Positions 41,549 through 51,728 of a stretch of 64,000 bases of DNA are shown piece after piece (position 1 is the stretch's first letter; the number at the start of each line of letters is the position of its first letter). The position numbers and the translations under genes were made by a program. The notes under the pieces are model-generated. The model was not told the DNA's origin, did not search any database, and worked only from the letters and a program-made list of their open reading frames with translations. The stretch lies in the NCBI RefSeq assembly GCF_000430025.1, contig NZ_AUCZ01000004.1, positions 62,001 through 126,000 on the forward strand, given 5' to 3'. This stretch comes from Flavobacterium suncheonense GH29-5 = DSM 17707. GTDB lineage: Bacteria > Bacteroidota > Bacteroidia > Flavobacteriales > Flavobacteriaceae.

Positions 41549-42793
41549 ATGCAAGTGTTAGAAAAAATGAGTTCTACAGAAGCAATTCAATTAGAAGATA
41601 AATATGGTGCACATAATTATCATCCGCTTCCGGTTGTGCTGAGCAAAGGCGAGGGTGTTTTTGTTTGGGATGTGGAAGGGAAGAAATATTATGATTTTTT
41701 ATCCGCTTATTCTGCAGTCAACCAAGGACATTGCCATCCGAAAATTGTCGGAGCCATGATGGAGCAGGCACAGACGTTAACCCTTACTTCCCGTGCTTTT
41801 TATAACGATAAGTTAGGGCTATACGAACAGTTCGTAACCAAATATTTCGGTTTCGATAAGGTTTTACCAATGAATACCGGGGCAGAAGCAGTGGAAACCG
41901 CTTTAAAACTGTGTCGTAAATGGGCTTATGAGAAAAAGGGGATTCATGAAAATGAGGCTCAGATTATCGTTTGTGAGAACAACTTCCACGGAAGAACGAC
42001 CACAATCATCTCTTTTTCAAACGATGAGAATGCTCGTAAAAACTTCGGTCCTTATACTGCCGGATTTATCAAAATAGCTTATGATGATATTGATGCTTTG
42101 GAAAAAGCAATTACATCATCACCAAATATTGCAGGATTCCTTGTGGAACCGATTCAGGGGGAAGCTGGGGTTTATGTACCATCGGAAGGTTATCTGGCCA
42201 AAGCCAAAGCATTGTGCGAGAAACATAATGTATTGTTTATTGCCGATGAAGTACAAACCGGGATTGCCCGTACCGGAAAATTATTGGCAGTAAACCATGA
42301 AAATGTAACGCCGGATATTTTAATTTTAGGAAAAGCATTATCAGGTGGAGCTTATCCGGTATCTGCGGTATTGGCTAATGATGCCATCATGAATGTGATT
42401 AAACCGGGACAACACGGTTCAACTTTTGGAGGAAATCCGATTGCTGCGGCTGTTGCCATCGCTGCTTTAGAAGTGGTTACAGACGAAAAACTTGCAGAAA
42501 ATGCCGAGCGTCTTGGAAAAATTTTCCGTTCTGAAATCGGTAAATATATCGAAACATCTTCTATTGCAACACTGGTTCGCGGTAAAGGGCTTTTAAATGC
42601 TATCGTGATTAACGATACCGAAGAAAGCGACACAGCCTGGAACATTTGTATGAAATTGGCTGAAAACGGTTTACTGGCTAAACCAACGCACGGCAACATC
42701 ATTCGTTTTGCACCGCCTTTGGTGATGAATGAAGAACAATTGTCAGATTGCGTAAGCATTATAATCAAGACACTGAAAGAGTTTGAAAAATAA
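41549..42793 (+). CDS. rocD: Ornithine--oxo-acid transaminase
   Basis: 414 residues. Class III aminotransferase with [37 protein letters not shown], the Asp of [15 protein letters not shown] and the PLP lysine in [17 protein letters not shown]. The start of the conserved part ([22 protein letters not shown]) is characteristic of RocD. An internal ATG at residue 7 is an alternative start. Role: ornithine delta-transamination to glutamate semialdehyde, linking arginine and proline metabolism. Confidence 0.95.
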   Translation: MQVLEKMSSTEAIQLEDKYGAHNYHPLPVVLSKGEGVFVWDVEGKKYYDFLSAYSAVNQGHCHPKIVGAMMEQAQTLTLTSRAFYNDKLGLYEQFVTKYFGFDKVLPMNTGAEAVETALKLCRKWAYEKKGIHENEAQIIVCENNFHGRTTTIISFSNDENARKNFGPYTAGFIKIAYDDIDALEKAITSSPNIAGFLVEPIQGEAGVYVPSEGYLAKAKALCEKHNVLFIADEVQTGIARTGKLLAVNHENVTPDILILGKALSGGAYPVSAVLANDAIMNVIKPGQHGSTFGGNPIAAAVAIAALEVVTDEKLAENAERLGKIFRSEIGKYIETSSIATLVRGKGLLNAIVINDTEESDTAWNICMKLAENGLLAKPTHGNIIRFAPPLVMNEEQLSDCVSIIIKTLKEFEK

Positions 42794-42799
42794 AAAACA

Positions 42800-42827
42800 A
42801 AAAATCCGCTTTTAAGCGGATTTTTTA
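42800..42827 (+). terminator. Bidirectional intrinsic terminator
   Basis: AAAATCCGCTT and AAGCGGATTTTTT form a stem with A/T runs, between rocD and the convergent CCC-motif gene. Confidence 0.88.
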
Positions 42828-42842
42828 TTTAGAAAGTATTGA

Positions 42843-43202
42843 TTATTGTCCCATCATTTCACGCATCTTTTCCTGTAATAATTCAGGGTTTTGTAATGTT
42901 TCCCAACCAAAGTAGCTGATTAACCAAGCCAAATAAATCAGGTAAATTACCCCCAACACAATTCCGATGATACAAAGTAATTTACCGGTTTTAATGTTTT
43001 TGAAGTTAGTGTATAAAGAAGGATTCTGATTGTAAACAGCAGTGTCTTTATTGGCTAAATAAATACCAACGCCTCCTAAAAGTAAACTGAGAATCCCGTA
43101 ACAACAACATGTGATAATAGACAAAACGCCTAAAATCATAACTGCTGAAGCATTTGGTAATTTTTGTTTAGTCTCAAAATTGTTGAAGTTTGTTTCTTCC
43201 AT
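42843..43202 (-). CDS. CCC-motif membrane protein (119 aa)
   Basis: A soluble start (METNFNNFETKQKLPNAS-like) is followed by ILGVLSIITCCCYGILSLLLGGVGIYLA with the Cys-Cys-Cys run, then GKLLCIIGIVLGVIYLIYLAWLI. Two to three membrane segments. This is the CCC-motif family seen beside DUF2752 proteins in Bacteroidota; function unknown. It follows the DUF2752 gene on the same strand after 22 nt. Confidence 0.85.
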   Translation of the reverse strand: MEETNFNNFETKQKLPNASAVMILGVLSIITCCCYGILSLLLGGVGIYLANKDTAVYNQNPSLYTNFKNIKTGKLLCIIGIVLGVIYLIYLAWLISYFGWETLQNPELLQEKMREMMGQ

Positions 43203-43224
43203 AATAATTGGTTTTGGTTAGTAT

Positions 43225-43503
43225 TCAGTTGAAAAAATGTTTGATAAAATAAGAAACGACCATAATCACCGCATTGGTAATGCCCAACGATATTATAGCC
43301 CGATGATAATTTCGTGATTTGTCAAGGTAATGGAGTGCGATGAATCCGAAAAGCGGAATTAGTGTGTAAATTGCCGGAAACATCAGAAAAGCCGCTTTGA
43401 ATTCCCCTTGGAAAAGTAAAACAAGCGCTCTTTGTGTACCACAACCGAAGCATTCGATACCAAAAAACTTTTTGCTGAAGCAAGGGAGCATATATTCTTC
43501 CAT
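43225..43503 (-). CDS. DUF2752 family membrane protein (92 aa)
   Basis: MLPCFSKKFFGIECFGCGTQRALVLLFQGEF is the DUF2752 signature (C-P-x-C-x-G-C-G-T-Q-R-A type), followed by hydrophobic segments IYTLIPLFGFIALHYL and AIISLGITNAVIMVVSYFI. Integral membrane protein of unknown role; upstream partner of the CCC-motif protein. Confidence 0.88.
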   Translation of the reverse strand: MEEYMLPCFSKKFFGIECFGCGTQRALVLLFQGEFKAAFLMFPAIYTLIPLFGFIALHYLDKSRNYHRAIISLGITNAVIMVVSYFIKHFFN

Positions 43504-43607
43504 GGTAGCTTTTTTCTGTAAAGCAATTTTAGGAAAAAAAAAGGGAATAACTGAAAAAAACTAAAATTTATTTTAAAGTTCCGTACTTTTGAATTTTAAA
43601 TCAGACT

Positions 43608-43787
43608 ATGAAAACACTGTATATTATCCTCTTTTTTGTTGTAATTGGTTTTGCGTTTTACGAGCAATCGAAACCTAATCCGAATATATGGATCCAGTGT
43701 ATCGGTGTTCTGGTTTTCTTTTACGGAATGATGAAATTAATGTCGAAAACGCCCAGTAACAAAAAAGACGAAGATCATGACATTTAA
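43608..43787 (+). CDS. Very small membrane protein (59 aa)
   Basis: Start ATG 43608, stop TAA 43785-43787. It begins with a hydrophobic helix (TLYIILFFVVIGFAFYEQ), a second one (IWIQCIGVLVFFYGMM) follows, and the tail is charged (KTPSNKKDEDHDI). It overlaps the start of the Smr gene by 11 nt in another frame, which suggests translational coupling, and its two helices plus charged tail look like real coding sequence. Function unknown. Confidence 0.75.
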   Translation: MKTLYIILFFVVIGFAFYEQSKPNPNIWIQCIGVLVFFYGMMKLMSKTPSNKKDEDHDI

Positions 43788-44334
43788 CATCGGTGATAAA
43801 GTTGCTGTTCTTGATGAGGCAGTAAACGGCGTTGTAACAGGTTTTAAGAACAATCAGATAGTAATCGAAACCACAGACGGTTTTGTAATGGCCTACGCGA
43901 TAAAGGAACTGGTTAAAATAGACGATGCCACTGATTTAAAATCTTTTACGTCCAATCATAGTTTAAGTTTGGCACTGAAGGAAAAAGAAGAAGCCAAAAA
44001 ACGGTCTTTCGTGAAAGAGAAAAAATCCCGCAAAGACGAATTTGTTCTGGAGGTAGATCTTCACATTGAAAAACTGGTACCTTCCAAACGCGGAATGACC
44101 AATTACGATATTCTTACCTTACAGATGGAAACCGCAAAACGACAATTGGATTTCGCCATCAAAAACAGAATGCCGAAAGTGGTTTTCATACACGGAGTAG
44201 GCGAAGGCGTTTTAAAAGCCGAACTCGATTTTCTGCTCGGTCGTTACGACGGGATTTCCTTTCAGGATGCCAACTACCAAAAATACGGCTTAGGAGCCAC
44301 CGAAGTGTACATCAAACAAAACCCGAACCGTTAA
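43777..44334 (+). CDS. Smr-domain protein (MutS2-related)
   Basis: 185 residues. N-terminal KOW/Tudor-like beta segment (FNIGDKVAVLDEAVNGVVTGFKNNQIVIETTDGF), a basic linker (LKEKEEAKKRSFVKEKKSRKD) and the C-terminal Smr domain with VDLHIEKLV and VVFIHGVGEGVLKAELDFLL (HGxG). MutS2 C-termini share this domain, which cuts or binds branched nucleic acids, but the ATPase part is absent. Ends at 44334 with the convergent lipoprotein gene starting at the next base. Confidence 0.9.
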   Translation: MTFNIGDKVAVLDEAVNGVVTGFKNNQIVIETTDGFVMAYAIKELVKIDDATDLKSFTSNHSLSLALKEKEEAKKRSFVKEKKSRKDEFVLEVDLHIEKLVPSKRGMTNYDILTLQMETAKRQLDFAIKNRMPKVVFIHGVGEGVLKAELDFLLGRYDGISFQDANYQKYGLGATEVYIKQNPNR

Positions 44335-44856
44335 TTACAAATTGGTGGTGTACGTTCCGAAAAGGTATTCTTCAAAGACAAAGGTATTATCGGTACTTAC
44401 AAATTGAATGTTTATAAATTTAATCTGATGGTTGTATCCAGTTAGAACGGGCTCATTGGTAACAGGATCAATCGTAGTTTTTTCTGTGGTAACAATCTGA
44501 ATGGTTCCGCCGGTTGAAGCCGTCCACTCCGATGCCACACTTGGGGCAGCCGGAGGAATGCTCGAACAGATTGTGCTGCTGGAAACATTTCCGCTGTATT
44601 TTCGGTACAGTACTTTATTCGTTCCGGAAATCGTTACAATTCTGGGCTCATCGGGCGGAGTTACTTCATTCGGAAAATTAGAAGCCGGAATGTCTAAAAG
44701 CAGAAGTTCTTCACCACTGGTTTTAAAAAGAAGCATTTTATCACTGCATTTCTGAATAGGCGCATTGCTGAAATTGAAAGACTCCAATACCAAATCGCCA
44801 TCATCACAGCCGGTTACTAATAAAATGCCAAGCAATATTCCGAATACTTTTTTCAT
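44335..44856 (-). CDS. Lipoprotein of unknown function (173 aa)
   Basis: Start ATG 44856, where the signal peptide MKKVFGILLGILLVTGC with lipobox begins; a longer ORF starts at 44877. The mature domain has FNFSNAPIQKCSDKMLLFKTSGEELLLLDIP, VLYRKYSGNVSSSTICSSIPPAAPS and a C-terminal FIFVFEEYLFGTY-like end with paired cysteines. It ends tail-to-tail with the Smr gene with no spacer. No family recognised. Confidence 0.78.
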   Translation of the reverse strand: MKKVFGILLGILLVTGCDDGDLVLESFNFSNAPIQKCSDKMLLFKTSGEELLLLDIPASNFPNEVTPPDEPRIVTISGTNKVLYRKYSGNVSSSTICSSIPPAAPSVASEWTASTGGTIQIVTTEKTTIDPVTNEPVLTGYNHQIKFINIQFVSTDNTFVFEEYLFGTYTTNL

Positions 44857-44968
44857 ACAGAAGAAATGTTTGGACAAAAGTAATATTTTTAGTTTTTAAA
44901 TGCGCGAAAAGAAATAACGAAAATTCGTCAATATTCCTATATTTGAAAACCAAACGAAAAACTAATTT

Positions 44969-46729
44969 ATGGCAGCTAAGCACCAAACCAATTATCCTGC
45001 GTTGTATACCCTGATTACCGTTTTCTTTTTCTGGGGATTTATAGCGGCAGGAAACAGTATTTTTATTCCTTTTTGTAAAAGTTATTTTTCCTTAGACCAG
45101 TTTCAGTCGCAGTTGGTTGATTTTGCGTTTTATACGGCCTATTATGTTGGCGCCTTACTGCTTTTTATTTTCGGAACCTTTAAAAACAAGGATATTGTTG
45201 GCGGATGGGGCTACAAAAAAAGTATCGTCTTCGGACTGTTGTTTTCCGCTTTAGGCGCCGGAGCCATGATTTTAGCGGTTGAGGCCAATCTTTACGGAGG
45301 AATGTTAACCGGATTGTTTATTGTGGCCTTAGGTTTTTCACTGCAGCAAACGGCCGCAAATCCTTTTGCCATTTCGTTAGGAAATCCCAAAACCGGAGCA
45401 GACAGGGTTAATCTGGGTGGCGGAATCAATTCGTTCGGAACAACCATAGGACCGTTAATTGTAGCCTTCGCGCTTTTCGGAACCACGGCAACCGTTACCG
45501 ATGATCAGATCAAACACCTGGATTTAAACAAAGTGATTTTACTTTATATATGTGTGGGGTTGTTGTTTGTTGCGGCTGCCGGAATGTTTCATTTTTCCAG
45601 AAAAGTGCCGGCGGGTATTTCGAACGAACCGATGGAAAAGGCGAATAAAGCGCTGAAAACATTAGTGATTATGACCGGTTTGCTGGTTTTGTTTTTCGCA
45701 CCGGTTTTCAGCAGTTACAAGAGCCATGAAGCCCACCGTATTGAAGTATTAACCAAGGAAGTCGACGATTTAAAAATAGCGGCAGCCACCGGAAAAGAAG
45801 ATCAGGTGCTTGCGGATGATCTAACGGAAAAGAAAACGGCTCAGATTAATGAGTTAAAAACCAGCCTGGACAGACAGCGTATGTTGTGTTTGTCAGGAGC
45901 GTTGCTGGTAGTAGTGGGCGGATTGTTGTTTGCAAATAAATCGGCAAAGAAAAATAGTGAAGGCTGGGGTGCTTTGCAATATCCTCAATTGGTTTTGGGG
46001 ATGCTGGCGATTTTTACCTATGTTGGCGTAGAAGTAGCTATAGGAAGTAATTTGGGAGAACTGCTGAAGCTTCCGGATTTCGGCGGCCATCAGTCTTCCG
46101 ACATTGCACCGTACATTTCCATGTATTGGGGAAGTTTAATGATTGGTCGTTGGGCGGGAGCCATCAGTGTTTTTCATTTGAGCAACAGTAAGAAAACCTT
46201 AGCCTTGATTGTTGTTCCGCTGATAGCCTTTTCGGTAATTATAGGCGTAAATACGTTGGCCCAAAAAGACATGACGCCGCTTTATTATTACGTGGTTTGT
46301 GTGGTTTTGCAGATTGCAGCGTTCTTTATCAGTAAAGACAAACCGGCCAGAACGTTAACCGTGTTCTCCATTTTCGGAGTTGCAGCGATGTTAATCGGAT
46401 TGTTCTCCACCGGAAATGTAGCCATTTATGCCTTTTTAGCGGGCGGTTTGGCGTGTAGCATCATGTGGCCGGCGATTTTCAGTTTGTCGATTATCGGTTT
46501 GGGGAAATACACTTCGCAAGGTTCTGCCTTCCTGGTTATGATGATTTTAGGAGGAGGAATCATTCCGCCGATACAGGGGAAATTATCGGATATCATCGGA
46601 ATTCACCAGTCGTATATCATTCCGGTTATTTGTTTCGCTTATCTTTTGTTTTTCGCTGTTGCGGTTAAATCGATACTGAAAAAGCAAGACATAGAAGTAG
46701 ATGAAATCGAAGCGGAAGGCGTCCATTAA
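44969..46729 (+). CDS. Sugar MFS transporter (FucP/GluP-like)
   Basis: 586 residues with about twelve membrane helices. The start [27 protein letters not shown] and the block [38 protein letters not shown] are typical of the fucose/glucose/galactose:H+ symporters. A central loop of about 80 residues ([25 protein letters not shown] to DRQRM) is longer than in E. coli FucP and looks coiled-coil. Inner-membrane uptake of a sugar; substrate unknown. Confidence 0.9.
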   Translation: MAAKHQTNYPALYTLITVFFFWGFIAAGNSIFIPFCKSYFSLDQFQSQLVDFAFYTAYYVGALLLFIFGTFKNKDIVGGWGYKKSIVFGLLFSALGAGAMILAVEANLYGGMLTGLFIVALGFSLQQTAANPFAISLGNPKTGADRVNLGGGINSFGTTIGPLIVAFALFGTTATVTDDQIKHLDLNKVILLYICVGLLFVAAAGMFHFSRKVPAGISNEPMEKANKALKTLVIMTGLLVLFFAPVFSSYKSHEAHRIEVLTKEVDDLKIAAATGKEDQVLADDLTEKKTAQINELKTSLDRQRMLCLSGALLVVVGGLLFANKSAKKNSEGWGALQYPQLVLGMLAIFTYVGVEVAIGSNLGELLKLPDFGGHQSSDIAPYISMYWGSLMIGRWAGAISVFHLSNSKKTLALIVVPLIAFSVIIGVNTLAQKDMTPLYYYVVCVVLQIAAFFISKDKPARTLTVFSIFGVAAMLIGLFSTGNVAIYAFLAGGLACSIMWPAIFSLSIIGLGKYTSQGSAFLVMMILGGGIIPPIQGKLSDIIGIHQSYIIPVICFAYLLFFAVAVKSILKKQDIEVDEIEAEGVH

Positions 46730-46774
46730 TCTTAAGAAAATAATAATATCCGATTCGGAGCACGGGAAATACTG

Positions 46775-46782
46775 TACCTTTG
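46775..46782 (+). promoter_or_regulatory. -7 promoter box for the EamA permease gene
   Basis: TACCTTTG, 17 nt before the ATG at 46800, followed by GCTC. Confidence 0.5.
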
Positions 46783-46799
46783 CTCCGAATTTCTTTTTT

Positions 46800-47708
46800 A
46801 TGCGCATCAACAAATACTATCTGGCGGCCATTACGGCCTTTGCCATGTGGGGTTTTTTCAGTTTGGCCCTGAAGCCGATTCATCATTATCCGTCGCTGGA
46901 TATTTTGTTTTACCGTGTTTTTTTGAGTGTGATGCTGATTTCGGCCATCAATTTGTTTATCCGGAAAAACGTAGTGCTGAACGACTGGAAAAACTTCCAA
47001 TCCAAACCCAAATCCGAGCGCGGAAAGATGTTACGGATTAACATTGGCGGAGGTTTGCTGCTGACGGCGAACTGGTTTATTTTCATCTATGTGATGAACC
47101 ATATCAGTGTGAAGGCTGCTTCGTTTGCGTATCTGGTTTGCCCGATTCTTACCACAGTGCTCGCCTTTTTTATTCTGAAAGAGAAACTGAGCAAATGGCA
47201 ATGGATGGCCGTGGGAATAAGCGTAACGGGTTGTGTTTTGCTTTCTTTCAACAGTTTTGCGGATATTTTTTACAGCCTGATTGTAGCGCTAACCTACGCC
47301 TTGTACCTTGTTTTTCAGCGTAAAAACACCGAAGTGGATAAATTTGTCGGGTTAAACATTCAGCTGTTAACGTCGGGAATTTTGCTGTTGCCTTTCTTTC
47401 CGTCCTTTAGTGGTCCGGTGCCTGCGGAAGGATTGTTTTACATTTGCCTGATTTTTATTGTGGTAATGTTTACCATCATCCCGTTATTTTTAAATTTGTT
47501 TGCTTTGAAAGGCGTAAATTCCTCATCCGTGGGGATTATGCTGTACATCAATCCGATTATCAATTTTTTACTGGCAGTGTTTTATTATCGGGAAGAAGTA
47601 ACGGAAATTCAGATGATTTCCTATTCGTTGATTTTGATTTCCATAATTGTTTTCAACGAAAAACTTATCTTTAACCGAAAATTGAAAGAACTGCCCGTTT
47701 CCGAATAA
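46800..47708 (+). CDS. RarD-like EamA-family permease
   Basis: 302 residues from ATG 46800; an ORF from 46701 runs through the preceding stop region and the promoter box. Ten hydrophobic segments with RINKYYLAAITAFAMWGFFSLALKPIHHYPSLDILFYR at the start, which is the RarD group pattern. DMT superfamily exporter or importer of small metabolites; substrate unknown. The next gene starts at 47710, one base after the stop. Confidence 0.88.
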   Translation: MRINKYYLAAITAFAMWGFFSLALKPIHHYPSLDILFYRVFLSVMLISAINLFIRKNVVLNDWKNFQSKPKSERGKMLRINIGGGLLLTANWFIFIYVMNHISVKAASFAYLVCPILTTVLAFFILKEKLSKWQWMAVGISVTGCVLLSFNSFADIFYSLIVALTYALYLVFQRKNTEVDKFVGLNIQLLTSGILLLPFFPSFSGPVPAEGLFYICLIFIVVMFTIIPLFLNLFALKGVNSSSVGIMLYINPIINFLLAVFYYREEVTEIQMISYSLILISIIVFNEKLIFNRKLKELPVSE

Positions 47709-47709
47709 G

Positions 47710-48837
47710 ATGAGAAAAATATATTTAGATAACGCTTCTACTACGGCCTTACGACCGGAAGTTGTTCAGGAAATGACCCGGATTTTAGCGGAAGATTTCG
47801 GTAATCCGTCGTCTACGCACAGTTTTGGCCGCAGTGCAAAAGTACTGTTGGAATCTGCGAGGAAAAGCATTGCGAAACAGCTAAATGCTACCGCTTCGGA
47901 AATCATTTTTACCTCCTGCGGAACGGAAGCCAACAACTGGATATTACGTTCGGCGGTTAAAGATTTGAACGTTGAGCGCATCATCACTTCTAAAATTGAA
48001 CATCACGCCGTTTTACATACGGTGGAAATGCTGGAAGTAGAATACGGCATCAAAGTAGATTATATCGCCTTAAAACCCAACGGAGAAATAGATTTTACCG
48101 ATTTAGCCGAATTGCTTTCCCAGGAAGGAAAAACTTTGGTAAGCCTGATGCACGTAAACAACGAAACCGGAACCGTTTTGAATCTGGAAAAAGCCGTTCG
48201 GATGGCGCATGATTACAACGCGTTGTTTCATTCGGACACTGTACAGTCCATCGGAAAAACCGAAATTGATGTACAGCATTTAGGGATTGATTTTCTGGTG
48301 GCCAGCGCGCACAAATTTCACGGACCAAAAGGAGCAGGGTTTGCTTATGTGAAGAAAAACAGCGGATTACAGCCTCTTTTGTACGGCGGCGAACAGGAAA
48401 AAGGCTTGCGTGCCGGAACCGAAGCGGTGCATCAGATTGCCGGAATGGCTAAAGCGCTGGAACTGTCATATCTGCAGTTAAACCAAGAAAGGGCGTACAT
48501 TTCAGATTTAAAAAAGTACGCTATCGAACAATTGACAATCGCTTTTCCGGAAATGAAAATCAACGGAAGCGAAGACGGATTTTACAATATCCTGAACGTT
48601 TTGCTGCCTTTTTCCGAAGATAAAACGGCTATGATTTTGTTTCATCTGGATATGAAAGGCATTGCCGTTTCCAGAGGAAGCGCCTGCCAGAGCGGAAGCG
48701 TGAAACCGTCGCATGTTCTGGCCGAACTTTTAAACGAGGAAGAAGCAGCGAAACCAAGCCTTCGGATTTCGTTCAGTCATTACAATACTAAAGAAGATAT
48801 AGAAGATTTAATTAGTGCCTTGAAAAGTATAGGCTAA
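47710..48837 (+). CDS. Cysteine desulfurase (NifS/IscS family)
   Basis: 375 residues. YLDNASTTALRPEVVQEM at the start, HHAVLHTVEMLEVEYG, the PLP lysine in VASAHKFHGPKGAGF, and the active-site Cys in SRGSACQSGSVKPSH. Role: sulfur donation from cysteine for Fe-S clusters or tRNA thiolation; mnmA near the window end is a possible user. Starts one base after the permease, so co-transcribed. Confidence 0.94.
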   Translation: MRKIYLDNASTTALRPEVVQEMTRILAEDFGNPSSTHSFGRSAKVLLESARKSIAKQLNATASEIIFTSCGTEANNWILRSAVKDLNVERIITSKIEHHAVLHTVEMLEVEYGIKVDYIALKPNGEIDFTDLAELLSQEGKTLVSLMHVNNETGTVLNLEKAVRMAHDYNALFHSDTVQSIGKTEIDVQHLGIDFLVASAHKFHGPKGAGFAYVKKNSGLQPLLYGGEQEKGLRAGTEAVHQIAGMAKALELSYLQLNQERAYISDLKKYAIEQLTIAFPEMKINGSEDGFYNILNVLLPFSEDKTAMILFHLDMKGIAVSRGSACQSGSVKPSHVLAELLNEEEAAKPSLRISFSHYNTKEDIEDLISALKSIG

Positions 48838-48853
48838 AAAAAAAAAAAAGAAT

Positions 48854-49291
48854 ATGGATATTAAGCCAAAATACGGAGTTGGAGATTTGCTTTTCGGAAT
48901 GAAGCAGCAACATGTTGTCGCCATGTACGGGAAACCAAGCTCACAGTTTAAAGATGATGATGGTAACATTATTTACATGTACAATCAGCACAAAATACGA
49001 CTTACTTTTTATGAAGATGAAGATTTTCGATTGGGTTATATTGTAATTTCCCATCCGGATTCTGTTCTTTTCGAAAAAAAAATTATCGGTCTTGCGCCAA
49101 AAGAAGTAATAGGTTTTCTGGAAGATAAAAATTTTAAAAACTGGGAAACTACAGAAGAAGATGGTTTAGAAAATGCCTTTAACGAAGAAAACTGGCTCAT
49201 GCTAATCGCAGAATATAACGAGATTGTAAAAGTGGAAGTAGGCGCTGTCTTTAACAATCAGGACGAATTTGACTGGAAGTTTTCCGGATAA
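48854..49291 (+). CDS. Conserved protein of unknown function (145 aa)
   Basis: Soluble, acidic, starting MDIKPKYGVGDLLFGMKQQHVVAMYGKP; VGDLLFGMK and the G-K-P loop give a SmpA/OmlA-like look, although there is no signal peptide. The rest is beta/alpha (HKIRLTFYEDEDFRLGYIVISHPD, IGLAPKEVIGFLEDKNF). It lies 16 nt after the cysteine desulfurase, with a run of fourteen A between them that may cause slippage. Confidence 0.75.
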   Translation: MDIKPKYGVGDLLFGMKQQHVVAMYGKPSSQFKDDDGNIIYMYNQHKIRLTFYEDEDFRLGYIVISHPDSVLFEKKIIGLAPKEVIGFLEDKNFKNWETTEEDGLENAFNEENWLMLIAEYNEIVKVEVGAVFNNQDEFDWKFSG

Positions 49292-49309
49292 GACACAAAA
49301 TCACAAGAA

Positions 49310-49346
49310 TTAAAAAAGGCACTCTGTTAGAAAGTGCCTTTTTTAA
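49310..49346 (+). terminator. Bidirectional intrinsic terminator
   Basis: AAGGCACT and AGTGCCTT (about 49316-49323 and 49333-49340) with a loop of 9 nt, A and T runs outside, between convergent genes ending at 49291 and 49360. Confidence 0.92.
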
Positions 49347-49359
49347 TTTTACAGTATAA

Positions 49360-50568
49360 TTATTGTTTTGGCGCAGCCGCTTCTGTCATTTCGATTTCGA
49401 AAATCAAATCGGTGTTGGGTGGAATGATACCTCCGGCACCTCTTTCGCCATATCCTAATTTTGAAGGGATAAAGATTAAAGCTCTGTCACCTGAATTCAT
49501 GTTTTCCAGACCTTCAATAAAACCGGCGATTAATCCGGATTTGTTACCATAGGTGAAAGGGAAGCCATTATAACCTCCTTGCTGGGCACGCATTGGGTCG
49601 TGTTTTCCGTATAATTTGGCAATATCTTCGAAACTGGTGTCGAACAGTTTTCCGTTTTCAAAATATCCGGCATAACCAATTTGTACTTGTGCACCTTCCG
49701 CAGGTTTTTTACCGCTTCCTTTTTTGACGATAGTGTAACGCAAACCACTTGCCGTTTGGGTAGCCGTTGCTTTGGCCTTTTCAAATTCTGCTTTTTTCGC
49801 TTGGAATACAGCTGCGTATTTGTCGTTGTATTCTTTGTCTTTTACCGCTTGTTCTTCGATAGCCTTTTTCTTTTTTTCTTCCTCTAAAGCTGCCATTTTT
49901 TTATCGTCTTCGGCTTTGTTGGCGTAATAGTCTGCGAAGATTTTGGAAGCATCGAAATTTTTAGCCTCTTTTCCTTTGCGGATGATGGTTATTTTTTCGA
50001 TGTTGTCTCCCTGTTCAATTTTATTCACCACATCCATTCCTTGTGTCACTTCACCAAAAACAGTGTGTCTTCCGTCTAACCAAGGTGTTTCTTTGTGTGT
50101 GATGAAAAACTGACTTCCGTTTGTTCCGGGTCCGGCATTGGCCATCGACAGAATTCCTCCTTTAGAGTGCTTCAATTCCGGTACGATTTCATCTTTGAAC
50201 TTGTATCCGGGATCACCGGCGCCGGTTCCCAAAGGATCGCCTCCCTGAATCATAAAGTCCTTAATAACCCTGTGGAACTTAATGCCGTCATAGTAAGGTT
50301 TTCCTTTGTAAGCCTCACTGACTACGGTATTTTTTCCTTCCGCAAGCGATACAAAGTTGGCTACCGTAATGGGGGTTTTTTTGTATTCCAGTTTAACGGT
50401 TATTTTACCTTTGTTGGTTTCAATGTCTGCAAAAATCCCTTCAGTTGCATTTTTAGCTGTTGGTTTTGCAGCAGTGGTTTTAGTCGTTTTTTTAGCTGGT
50501 GTTTTAGATTTCTGAGCATAGCCACTCAACATTCCTAAAAACAATAAAAACAAAATTTTCGTTTTCAT
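49360..50568 (-). CDS. Cyclophilin-FKBP fusion peptidyl-prolyl isomerase
   Basis: 402 residues. Signal peptide ending SGYAQ, a Lys/Thr/Ala-rich linker to about residue 42, a cyclophilin domain ([68 protein letters not shown]) to about 200, a charged coiled-coil ([20 protein letters not shown]) and an FKBP domain ([31 protein letters not shown] to [21 protein letters not shown]). Two isomerases in one chain in the periplasm; probable role in folding of outer-membrane and secreted proteins. Related in layout to the next gene upstream. Confidence 0.93.
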   Translation of the reverse strand: MKTKILFLLFLGMLSGYAQKSKTPAKKTTKTTAAKPTAKNATEGIFADIETNKGKITVKLEYKKTPITVANFVSLAEGKNTVVSEAYKGKPYYDGIKFHRVIKDFMIQGGDPLGTGAGDPGYKFKDEIVPELKHSKGGILSMANAGPGTNGSQFFITHKETPWLDGRHTVFGEVTQGMDVVNKIEQGDNIEKITIIRKGKEAKNFDASKIFADYYANKAEDDKKMAALEEEKKKKAIEEQAVKDKEYNDKYAAVFQAKKAEFEKAKATATQTASGLRYTIVKKGSGKKPAEGAQVQIGYAGYFENGKLFDTSFEDIAKLYGKHDPMRAQQGGYNGFPFTYGNKSGLIAGFIEGLENMNSGDRALIFIPSKLGYGERGAGGIIPPNTDLIFEIEMTEAAAPKQ

Positions 50569-50634
50569 GCCTGATTAATAATATCCTTACTCTTTTTGCA
50601 TTGTGCAGGGATTTTCAGGGTTCTTCCCGTTTTT

Positions 50635-51714
50635 TTATTTATCGGTTAATTCCATTTCAAAAACCAGATCGGTGTTGGGCGGAATTACGCCTTGTGCTCC
50701 TCTTTCTCCGTAAGCAAGATAAGAAGGAATAAACAATATTACTTTGTCGCCTATGGCCATTTTTTCCATTCCTTCAATAAAGCCGGGGATTAAGCCGTCT
50801 TTTTTACCATAGACGAAAGGAACCGGAGCATAACCGGCCTGACGGTCGCGGTTAACATCGTATTTTCCGTATGTTTTGGCCACTTCGGCGTAATTGGTGT
50901 CGAATAAATCGCCATTTGTGAAATAGCCCGCATAGCTGAACATTACTTTTGTTCCGGCTGCCGGTTTCGGATTGTTTGATTTTTTGATGTAAGCAAATTT
51001 CAGGCCAGATTCGGTTTTGATTGCTTTTTGGGAGTATTCTTTAAATTCGAGTACTTTGTCGGCTTGCACTTTGGCGTATTTGTCGGCCATTTTTTTAAGT
51101 TCCACCGCTTCTTTGTCGTAATAGTTTTTGAAGATTTTAGTCGCGTCAAACTGATTGGCTTCTTTTCCTTTGCGGATAATCGTTACAGAATTGATTTCAT
51201 CGTTCGCTTCAAGGGCATGCACCACATCCATTCCTTCGATAACGTGTCCGAAAACGGTGTGCATGTCATCCAGATGCGGAGTAGGATTGTGCGTGATGAA
51301 AAACTGACTTCCGTTAGTGTTCGGACCCGCATTGGCCATGGAAAGTACTCCTTCTTTATCATGACGAAGGGTTTTGTCGAACTCATCTTTAAACTTGTAG
51401 CCCGGGTTTCCGTTTCCGGTTCCTTCCGGATCGCCGCCCTGAGCCATAAAATGATTGATTACCCGGTGAAAGGTCAGCCCGTTGTAAAAAGGTTTTCCTT
51501 TGTATTTAGGACTTACAAAAGGGTTTTTCCCTTCCGCAAGAGAAACGAAATTGGCTACCGTTACCGGTGTTTTTTTAAACTCCAGGGAAACCAGGATGTT
51601 ACCTTTTACCGTTTCAATATCGGCATAAATTCCATCGGGAAGCTTATCGTGTTGTTTTTCGCAGGAAATGTTCAATAAGGCAATCAGTACAAAGACGGAA
51701 AACAATTTTTTCAT
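50635..51714 (-). CDS. Cyclophilin-FKBP fusion peptidyl-prolyl isomerase, lipoprotein
   Basis: 359 residues from ATG 51714 (an ATG at 51726 adds four). Signal peptide with lipobox NISC. Cyclophilin domain ([43 protein letters not shown]), a short charged linker ([22 protein letters not shown]) and FKBP domain ([30 protein letters not shown] to [21 protein letters not shown]). A paralogue of the gene at 49360, with lipid anchor in place of free secretion and a shorter linker. 14 nt after gldI. Confidence 0.93.
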   Translation of the reverse strand: MKKLFSVFVLIALLNISCEKQHDKLPDGIYADIETVKGNILVSLEFKKTPVTVANFVSLAEGKNPFVSPKYKGKPFYNGLTFHRVINHFMAQGGDPEGTGNGNPGYKFKDEFDKTLRHDKEGVLSMANAGPNTNGSQFFITHNPTPHLDDMHTVFGHVIEGMDVVHALEANDEINSVTIIRKGKEANQFDATKIFKNYYDKEAVELKKMADKYAKVQADKVLEFKEYSQKAIKTESGLKFAYIKKSNNPKPAAGTKVMFSYAGYFTNGDLFDTNYAEVAKTYGKYDVNRDRQAGYAPVPFVYGKKDGLIPGFIEGMEKMAIGDKVILFIPSYLAYGERGAQGVIPPNTDLVFEMELTDK

Positions 51715-51728
51715 AAATGTATGCAAGG

